Of a stretch of 64,000 bases of DNA, positions 56,886 through 64,000 are shown piece after piece; position 1 is the stretch's first letter; every line of letters begins with the position of its first letter. The translations under genes were made by a program, and so were the position numbers. Under the pieces are notes generated by a model. That model saw only the letters and a list, made by a program, of their open reading frames with translations. It did no database searches and had not been told where the DNA came from. This stretch comes from Liolophura sinensis (taxonomy: Eukaryota > Mollusca > Polyplacophora > Chitonida > Chitonidae), in contig NC_088305.1 of assembly GCF_032854445.1 (NCBI RefSeq), positions 1,493,001-1,557,000 on the forward strand, in the 5' to 3' direction.

Positions 56886-57357
56886 AAAAACCTTTTCACG
56901 TAACTCCATAAAGACTGAATATTTTAATTTGGTGTCATGTCAAGCACCGTTACAAGATGTTTGCAGTGACTAGTATCGTTAAGTTCTCCATTTTGAAATG
57001 TCGATTTCCACCAACTGAGAACAGTTAACTCGGCTATTTCTGAAATAAGATGCAAAATAGATAAATTCAATAAAATTTTAAATAATACGATATATCCGTT
57101 GATGCTAATTTATTTTTATTTTCTTCATTTCAAATATAAAATAAACTTGCTGTTCAAACTGGCCACTAGAATATTAAATTAATTTTGTTTATAAGTACCG
57201 TATTATTATATACCAGGGATTTCCACTTTCCTAAATTCCATGTTGCTAGCTGAGCCTTGAAGCGGATGATGCCAGTTGCAACACTGCTCTTTTGGTTTAG
57301 CCTATGTAGTTATGTATACAAAGTAATGGTGACTTATCGCTTTTCTTTAATATTTTA
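56886..57357. other. No feature seen
   Basis: AT-rich unique sequence, with one degenerate outer unit of the 42-bp array at its left edge. Confidence 0.4.
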
Positions 57358-57540
57358 TGCAAGTCCAGCGCATGCTGGCTTCCTCTCCTGCCGTAAGTGG
57401 GAAGGTCTACCAGCAACCTGAGGATGGTCGTGGGTTTCCGCCGGGCTCTGTCCAGTTTCCTCCCACCATAACGCTGGCCGCCGTCGTGTAAGTGAAATAT
57501 TCTTGAGTACGGCTTAAAACACAAATCAAATAAATAAATT
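57358..57540 (+). mobile_element. SINE family A, 3' two-thirds
   Basis: gcaagtccagcgcatgctgg through cagtttcctcccaccataac to the (aaat)n tail; head missing. Confidence 0.85.
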
Positions 57541-57802
57541 TTATATTTTATGAAAACTGTATGTTGCTTAACATCTCTTAATTCTTAAAAAAATAATGCT
57601 GTAAAACTTTCTTTTGTTTCCAGACAATCGCAATTCGGACACTTCGTGACACTCGATATATAGAACACTGGCCAATGTTCCATAAAGACTGAGATACATA
57701 AAATGCATGTATCAGAAGGACATTGGTTTTTGCTGATAGTTCCGATTGTGACGTTCGCACACAATGGTAAACACGAATGTGATCACAACCGCTTATACTT
57801 AC

Positions 57803-57908
57803 CCAGGGGCTGTGTGTTTCTCGAACACACGGGGTTGGATAGTGTCCAGCTCCAGATTCCGGCAGAGTAAATGTGCGAGCGTGGCGTTCCTGATTTCAGA
57901 GAGTTGTT
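57803..57908 (-). CDS. Haem peroxidase C-terminal exon
   Basis: Acceptor CTGTTTCAG, donor GTAAGT. It encodes EQLSEIRNATLAHLLCRNLE then LDTIQPRVFEKHTAPG. It matches the family pattern QLxxIRxxxLAxxxCxNxDxxxxIQPxVF. One last exon should follow. A weak in-phase candidate (57651-57585, ending SFTALFF) has a poor acceptor. Confidence 0.9.
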
Positions 57909-60900
57909 CTGAAACAGTCCGACAGATCGCGACGGTTAGTCAGAGAACATACACCATAAATGGATATGGCCTTCGTGTTGGCAACAAAAGCAATTTTTCA
58001 CTGACGGCTGTCAATGTCTTGGGTGGAGGAAATCGGAGCGCACTGGGTAAACCACACCGACCTTTGGCGAGTTACTGACGAATTTCCCATGTGTGATGTA
58101 AAGATATGCACAGCGGTGGAAAAGAAGTGATTCGAAGAAATGAACAGTCATACGTGCGTCGTCGTTGACCTCTTATTGTCACCAAGGCTCTGCAAGCAAT
58201 GAAAGCTGGAGAAGCTACAAAATTCCCCGCATGCAAATTCCGGGTTTGAACCAGCAACTCGTCTGTTCTAGACATTTAAAGGCAAGCACCTATAAGCACT
58301 AGACCACGGCCTGCCCCTGCTCACTATGAAAAAGAGAACTTGTTTATTTTGCAGTTATAAAACATTTTCTGTTGGCCAATAAATATACTTGATCATCTTG
58401 TCTTTTCTGTCTTGCTAAGTTGTGCCTTACAATCTATTGGTACCGTTAATCTGAGAGATGCAGTGGCTTTCATCAGTTTCTCCAATCATAATCCTAGCCA
58501 GTTCGGTAGGAATAAATAAAGAAATTCCTATTAAAATGATAGGTGTGTTCTTCGAAGAAACGGAAGGAAATCTCATTATAGATCAAAGCATTTATATCGG
58601 GTGAGCATAAAAAATGGGCCGTAATTTGACACTCAATATCTCCGAAACCCTCTTATGTCAGCTTCTAAAAATTTACACACTCAAAAGCCATTATGTCCTA
58701 AGTATACAGACCACATTTCACGGGACCAAATTCAAAATATAGTCAAAAACGCATGTTCCGGACATTTCAAAATGATATTCTACCTTGTTTTACTTGAAAA
58801 GGTGATCAATTCCTTGTCTGCGACAGAGAAAACCATTCAGCAAAACTTGTGCCTATCTGACAGAACGATTTCTCTGACACTAGAGCCGGACAATTTTTCC
58901 AGACGACACTAGATTGACGTGTGTCACTCTGGTGCAGCACGCGCTCTACTCATGACACCTGACAGGTGATGCAATGTGGGTCACCGGAACGTGTGTTTTT
59001 GAGGCTATGTTTTCATTTTAACCCTGTTTACCGACTACTCAAGCTATGACCTTGAAAATTGGTCAGTATATTAACAAAGTCATGACATTTAAATGTCTAA
59101 AGTTTGAAAAGGTTTGAACAAAGGATAATGGAGCAATGCAGCATCAAAGTATGGCCCATTTTTTTAATGCCCACCCGATATACCATCCACGTGCTTACAC
59201 AACATTAACCAATGGATTTGATGGTCAATTAGATAGGCTTCTTTTACAATAGCCACTAATCTGTTCTGAAGGAATTTGTTCAAAATAATCTAGACATGGA
59301 AAGGGACATTCGTATACCAGTCGTCAACAGTAAAACTCCTTCCCGCCTATAGCAAGACGGTCCAAAACTGTGAACTCATTTGTTTTTTCCATTATTGCGT
59401 CACAATTTATCAGTGTGCGTGTGTTCATAAAAAGTATATGAAGTACACTGTAACGTCAGAGAAGAAAACGATGCGTTTTACTGTCATTTGGGCCGTCTGT
59501 GTAGCTCGTCCTCGAGTCTCCCATTAGCGTTACAAATTTACCACACATCGCTGTTTCTACGTTTTTATTCCTTAATATGGAGTTTAGGGTTTGGGCTAAC
59601 ATACGTAACATATAAGCTTCTCCGCTTATTTTTTTATTCGGGTGTAACAAAGGCTTTAAACTGCAGCTTTCCCTGTTCCCAGTAGTCAGTCCAGGCATTA
59701 AGTAGCCTGCTGTGTTGACGTCAACGATGATAGCTTTTTGTTGATGGTAGAGCGGAAATTAGGAGCACCAATTAGGAGGTCCTGCGTTTCAAGTATGTTC
59801 ATCGATGGCGTCATTTCCGAATATTTTCCGAACATTGATGGAAACTGTGCATACAATAGAGGGCTTGTTAGAAAATATATACGCCAAAAAAAAATTGAAA
59901 TTTTTTTCCCATTTTTTTGGTCATATCTATATTTTCCTTCAAACCATACTCTTCATTTTGCATTACTTATTTATGTATCCTTTGAAGGAAAGTGCTTTGA
60001 ATTCATTCATAACTCTCAAAGGGTACTAGCATTACCTAAAGTGAAGGCCTGTGGTGTGGCATTCGTCTCATACCAAAACCTGTCTCCATATCGATATTTA
60101 AAAAACTGCCATCCCAGCATATTGGCGAAAAGAGGACCAACTGCCGCACCAGGTAGAGGGCGCTCCGATACGCCACCTGTCCAAACGTCCACGTCATCTG
60201 GATCACTGGATGTGGTTTTGAGAAATCATCAGAAAAAAATTAAAAAGAAAAACAGTGAAATAAATTTTCACAAATAATGTTTCAGTATTTCCCTGTGTAT
60301 TTTTAGTAACATCGCCCAAGTGACCTATCAGACAAGAGGGAGTGCAAACATGCCAACTACGTATCATGTCATATAATTAAAGACGCAGAGCAGAGAGTAA
60401 AATCTGTACTTCTGCTGCCATGATGTTGTACACTCGAATTATAGTTTTGCTGGTTTTGTTTTGGCTGTAATAGCTTGTAAGTGTCGTGATTTGTCATGTG
60501 GGCCTAAATGGAGAAGTGTGGTGGTTTGTCATGTGGCCCTGTATGGAGAAGCGTGGTGGTTTGTCATGTGCGTCTGTCTAGAAGCGTGGTGGTTTGTCAT
60601 GTGGGCCTGTATGGAGAAGTGTGGTGGTTTGTCATGTGGGCCTGTATGGAGTCGTGTGGTGGTTTGTCATGTGGCCCTGTATGGAGAAGTGTGGTGGTTT
60701 GTCAAGTGGGCCTGTATGGAGAAGTGTGGTGGTTTGTCATGTGGCCCTGTATGGAGAAGTGTGGTGGTTTGTCATGTGGGCCTGTATGGAGAAGCGTGGT
60801 GGTTTGTCATGTGGCCCTGTATTGAGAAGCGTGGTTGTTTGTCATGTGGGTCTGTCTAGAAGCGTGGTGGTTTGTCATGTGGGTCTGTCTAGAAGCGTGG

Positions 60901-63739
60901 TGGTTTGTCATGTGGGCCTGTATGGAGAAGCGTGGTGGTTTGTCATGTGGGTCTGTCTAGAAGCGTGGTGGTTTGTCATGTGGGCCTGTATGGAGAAGTG
61001 TGGTGGTTTGTCATGTGGGCCTGTATGGAGAAGTGTGGTGGTTTGTCATGTGGCCCTGTATGGAGAAGCGTGGTGGTTTGTCATGTGGGCCTGTATGGAG
61101 AAGTGTGGTGGTTTGTCATGTGGCCCTGTATGAAGAAGCGTGGTGGTTTGTCATGTGGGCCTGTATGGAGAAGTGTGGTGGTTTGTCATGTGGGCCTGTA
61201 TGGAGAAGCGTGGTGGTTTGTCATGTGGCCCTGTATGGAGAAGCGTGGTGGTTTGTCATGTGGGCCTGTATGGAGAAGTGTGGTGGTTTGTCATGTGGCC
61301 CTGTATGGAGAAGTGTGGTGGTTTGTCATGTGGGCCTGTATGGAGAAGTGTGGTGGTTTGTCATGTGGGCCTGTATGGAGAAGCGTGGTGGTTTGTCATG
61401 TGAGCCTGTATGGAGAAGTGTGGTGGTTTGTCAAGTGGGCCTGTATGGAGAAGTGTGGTGGTTTGTCATGTGAGCCTGTATGGAGAAGTGTGGTGGTTTG
61501 TCATGTGAGCCCGTATGAAGAAGTGAGGTGGTTGGCGCGGGTTTTTTTCTACCGATAAAACAGAGCACAACCGGGTATATCATTAAACAGCATATAAAGA
61601 AATATAGGTTAGGCCAAAATGAAACCATAAATGACGTTTTTTTTTTTGCTTAAAATACGGAAGCATGATATTCTATGCGTCAAAACAGACATTCGTATAC
61701 GCGCCGTCAATCAAAATGGACCTTCCGTGTCAATAATCGTAAGACCAATTCCCAAAACAAGGTTTAACAAACCATCAAAGAACTAAGAAAGTACATAAAG
61801 TACGAAATGAGGACTGAATCATGCAAAGTGAAGCAGTGTTCAATGATGATGGAGAGAAGCAAGAAATGTTCTGGGCTAATGGGGGGAATCAATATTCAGA
61901 TCGTGTATCATGCTAGTATATAAGTTGTTGATGACAAAATATGTCTCAACTGCGCTTTGATTGCAGCAGTTCATATATCCAACATGGCGATCTAATTCAA
62001 CACGATGAATAAACTGTCCCATTAAACAGATGTTTAATATTATTCTGGATATAGTGACGAAAGTCGTATTAACACAAAATGAATTATTGTCTTTTTGCCC
62101 GAGAAAAAGTTTGCTAAGTTTTAAAGAATGGCGAGAGGTAATGTACTTCTCCCTAAGCTCCATTGTCCTACACACAAGTCTGCACTTTCGCACACATAGC
62201 TGTATCCCTCATAAATTCTTACCCAGTCATATGTTTTAACAATAATGCTTGGCAACGATACAAATTAGCTCCTCATCGTAGCCAATGTACATGCTTTAAT
62301 ATACTTACGAGTAAATTTGCTGTAGTATTTCCACCGTGTGTGGAGACATATCTGAAAAACCACTAGACGAATTCGTGGAGAATTCTGATGCCACGGTCAG
62401 TCCGAATAAATCTCTAAAATCATTGTAAGGTGACAGCCCATGGTCTCTTCCCCGCTGAATGTTGAATGCGGGCAGATCGAATCCGTTTCCGTATCTGGTC
62501 TGGTAGAGGTTGTTGACAAGAGCGTTCGTCACAATACGACTCACATCCTTACTGGCATCAACAAGTGTTCCCCGCATAAACTGTTGTTCATGCATCAGAT
62601 AGATGTTGGACTTGAAGAACATATCCTCCAACCGAAGTGGCGGTCCGTCCGCTGGCTGGTAGAGTTTGTCAACCAGGTTAAAGTTTGATCGCATGAGCGA
62701 GTGTCCGAAACGAAAAGCAGCCGTGGCCACTTCGTTAGTTGTGGACGGATCGACGGAAGGGTCATACCCGGTGAAGTAGCCTTCGTCCGATAGGTGGAGC
62801 TGATACTGGTTCATAACATCGGAGCCTAGCGATAGAGGGAGCCACTCGCTGTATGTCACGTGTTGGATCAGGGCTATGACTAGCCTCCGAGCCTCCTGGT
62901 ACAACGTCTCGTCGTCCCATTTAGGATTTTCCTCAGCGAGAAGACGGGCTAAACGATTGTGCTCCCGAAACCAGAGCGTCTCCATCCCTGTCAAACCGGC
63001 ATAGACAGTCACGCGGTCGTCCCCTGAACGCAGAAAGAGCATAGAATTGAACAATTTTGCAGGCCAGATCTGATAATCATGTAATTTCGATGCAAGTCAC
63101 ACCCTATCGTGAATTGTAGGCCCCCAAATGCGTTTTTGTATTAAGATGACAGATCTACAATTTTTCCCTGTACTAGTCCACGTTCGTGCGGAGTAACCAT
63201 GAGCTTGGCAGGAACAAACCCTTACGGTTCCTGACCCCATATGGTCTCCACTCAGCCGGGTACCTGGCAATGTATGGTTATGTGTTTTTCTCCAAGTTGT
63301 GTCTGAACCGGCATTTATCTCCATTCAGAAATTTTCTTTAGACAACTGAAATGTTTTCAGGTACAAATCGATATAACACAACAATCAAATATAGGAATTA
63401 GATAATACATCCATGTATGGTACCTACTGTGTACAGATAGCTTGATATCATATTGTTTAGCAGAAAAGAGTACGTCCTTTTTTATGTAGATGCATGGAAG
63501 TGTAGAAACATATAGCCGGGCAAATAACAAACAGCAGAAAACTATTGGCTCTACGTAATCGACAGGTGTGGTAAAATCATAGCCCATCGTGTACTTCTTT
63601 AGATTAATAAGGCTACTGGTTGTCGTTTGACATTTAATCACGTTACCTGACTGCATGGTTGTATATCCCTGTTTTTCTCCCATAAAGTTTGGGTGGGACC
63701 GGAAGGGCAAGTGGTCTGGCTCAGACATAGTAAGTTCTC
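57803..63739 (-). CDS. Animal haem peroxidase (peroxidasin/peroxinectin-like), partial gene
   Basis: Four exons join in phase: 63739-63647, 63023-62309, 60205-60036, 57908-57803. Together they encode the C-terminal two-thirds of an An_peroxidase domain. Hallmarks are GLTGMETLWFREHNRLARLL, YQEARRLVIALIQHVTYSEW, AFRFGHSLM with the proximal haem histidine, and FDLPAFNIQRGRDHGLSPYN. These are followed by DDVDVWTGGVSERPLPGAAV, YRYGDRFWYE, and EQLSEIRNATLAHLLCRNLE. The upstream part with the distal histidine lies beyond the right edge. The last exon was not confirmed. These enzymes use hydrogen peroxide to oxidise halides or tyrosine and are usually secreted. One intron holds a 35-bp array and a downstream intron a MITE. 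Confidence 0.92.
57945..58318 (-). mobile_element. SINE family C (third tRNA-headed family)
   Basis: On the minus strand it starts GGGGCAGGCCGTGGTCTAGT (box A-like), with box B-like GGTTCAAACCC about 60 bases later. The body contains gtaaaccacaccgacctttg, related to fragments near 10,660, 18,150 and 25,690. It lies in the peroxidase intron upstream of the 57.8-kb exon. Confidence 0.65.
58595..59180. mobile_element. TA-flanked inverted-repeat MITE, about 586 bp (Tc1/mariner-like)
   Basis: The left end reads tatcgggtgagcataaaaaa tgggcc. The right end, reverse complemented, reads tatcgggtgggcattaaaaa aatgggcc. Both ends are bordered by TA, as expected for a TA target duplication. The inside has no transposase ORF (the longest is 85 codons), so it is non-autonomous. 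It lies in a peroxidase intron. Confidence 0.8.
59183..60035. other. Peroxidase intron, no further feature
   Basis: Unique AT-rich sequence; the 179-codon plus ORF 59738-60277 is the antisense shadow of the 60036-60205 exon plus flank. Confidence 0.5.
60036..60205 (-). CDS. Haem peroxidase exon (DDVDxWxGG block)
   Basis: Acceptor CACATCCAG, donor GTAATG. It reads SDPDDVDVWTGGVSERPLPG, then AAVGPLFANMLGWQFFKYRY and GDRFWYETNATPQAFTL. This is the conserved segment following the catalytic core in An_peroxidase proteins. It is open on the minus strand but was hidden by an unrelated plus-strand ORF. Confidence 0.93.
60475..61530. repeat. 35-bp tandem array, about 30 copies (peroxidase intron)
   Basis: Unit gtggtttgtcatgtgggcct then gtatggagaagtgtg, with 33-bp variants carrying gtctgtctagaagcg. 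Stop-free in all three plus frames except in the tag-bearing variants, giving ORFs up to 217 codons. Confidence 0.96.
61531..62308. other. Peroxidase intron, no further feature
   Basis: Unique AT-rich sequence between the 35-bp array and the catalytic-core exon. Confidence 0.5.
62309..63023 (-). CDS. Haem peroxidase catalytic-core exon
   Basis: This 715-bp exon starts after TGCGTTCAG and ends at donor GTAAGT. It encodes GDDRVTVYAGLTGMETLWFR through EHNRLARLL, the proximal-histidine motif TAAFRFGHSLMRSNFNLVDK, and DLPAFNIQRGRDHGLSPYND, ending ILQQIYS. All blocks are intact with no stop or frameshift. Confidence 0.96.
63647..63739 (-). CDS. Haem peroxidase exon upstream of the catalytic core
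   Basis: The acceptor is ATTCAAAG and the donor GTAACG. It reads GELTMSEPDHLPFRSHPNFM then GEKQGYTTMQS, with one base completing the glycine of SGDDRV in the next exon. The phase fit and the position just before the GDxRV motif support it; the sequence itself is weakly conserved. Confidence 0.7.
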
Positions 63740-64000
63740 CTTTGAATTACAAAAGAAACATCCCCAGTCAAACGTCAGAAATTGTTATAACGACGTGTCT
63801 TCAAAGTATACAATAACGAACGGTGAACAAAACCATGTGATATGCCTCACCAGAATTCCCACATTAAAGATGAACCATAAATGGGTTCAGGAAACATATA
63901 CGTAAAAAGTTTAATGTACTCTTGTTTCCAAATCATAGACCAATCTTTTGATTTTCTAAGAAAAGCGTAAAACATTTTTTCACAAAGTTGTGACTCGAGG
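63740..64000. other. Peroxidase upstream intron, window edge
   Basis: No further exon is recognisable before the window ends; the N-terminal exons must lie beyond. Confidence 0.5.

Noticed and set aside
57585-57651. Last peroxidase exon (ends SFTALFF)
   Set aside because: In phase, but the acceptor lacks a pyrimidine tract and the residues do not match the family well.
59738-60277. 179-codon plus-strand ORF
   Set aside because: Antisense to the peroxidase exon at 60036-60205, whose minus-strand reading is unmistakable.
60461-61558. Plus-strand Trp/Cys/Val-rich ORFs
   Set aside because: Translation of the intronic 35-bp array, equal in all three frames.

Overview
This window is nuclear DNA from an animal, most likely a marine lophotrochozoan such as a mollusc. 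Three facts support this. The genes are split by spliceosomal introns with GT-AG borders. Their products are animal families (TEX10, a SWEET/SLC50 sugar transporter, an animal haem peroxidase). The interspersed repeats are tRNA-headed SINEs with TAAATAAATA or CACT-rich tails, of a kind I associate with molluscs. The species is not identified, and there is no bacterial, viral or organellar signature.

Layout. 1-10.9 kb: no gene. It holds a SINE, a small 36-bp minisatellite and a 6-kb tandem array of about 61 copies of a 99-bp unit. 10.9-31.5 kb: a complete TEX10 gene on the minus strand. Fifteen coding exons plus one 5' UTR exon were rebuilt by matching splice phases; together they encode 909 residues, close to human TEX10 (929). 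Its introns hold at least seven unrelated tandem arrays, including a 4.5-kb array of a 75-bp unit. 31.5-41.0 kb: a SWEET1-type transporter on the plus strand, head-to-head with TEX10. Six coding exons give 219 residues, and two tiny uORFs created by a local triplication precede the start codon. Its introns also carry three minisatellites. 41-51 kb: no recognised gene; seven further tandem arrays and SINE fragments. 51.26-51.82 kb: a two-exon minus-strand gene for a 90-residue secreted, very glutamate-rich peptide. 52-57.4 kb: SINEs, a 42-bp array and unrecognised unique sequence. 57.8-63.7 kb: four exons of an animal haem peroxidase on the minus strand. The N-terminal part lies beyond the right edge and the last exon was not found with confidence. 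One of its introns holds a 35-bp array and a downstream intron holds a TA-flanked inverted-repeat MITE.

The genes do not form a pathway. TEX10 is a ribosome-biogenesis (Rix1-type) factor, SWEET is a sugar carrier and the peroxidase is a secreted or extracellular enzyme. The TEX10/SWEET pair shares a compact divergent promoter region. The unusual character of the window is its density of tandem arrays: at least ten lie inside introns, several abut or duplicate splice sites, and one duplicates a translation start. The long ORFs here (up to 1,287 codons) are almost all products of stop-free repeat units. The real genes are short exons that had to be assembled by hand.
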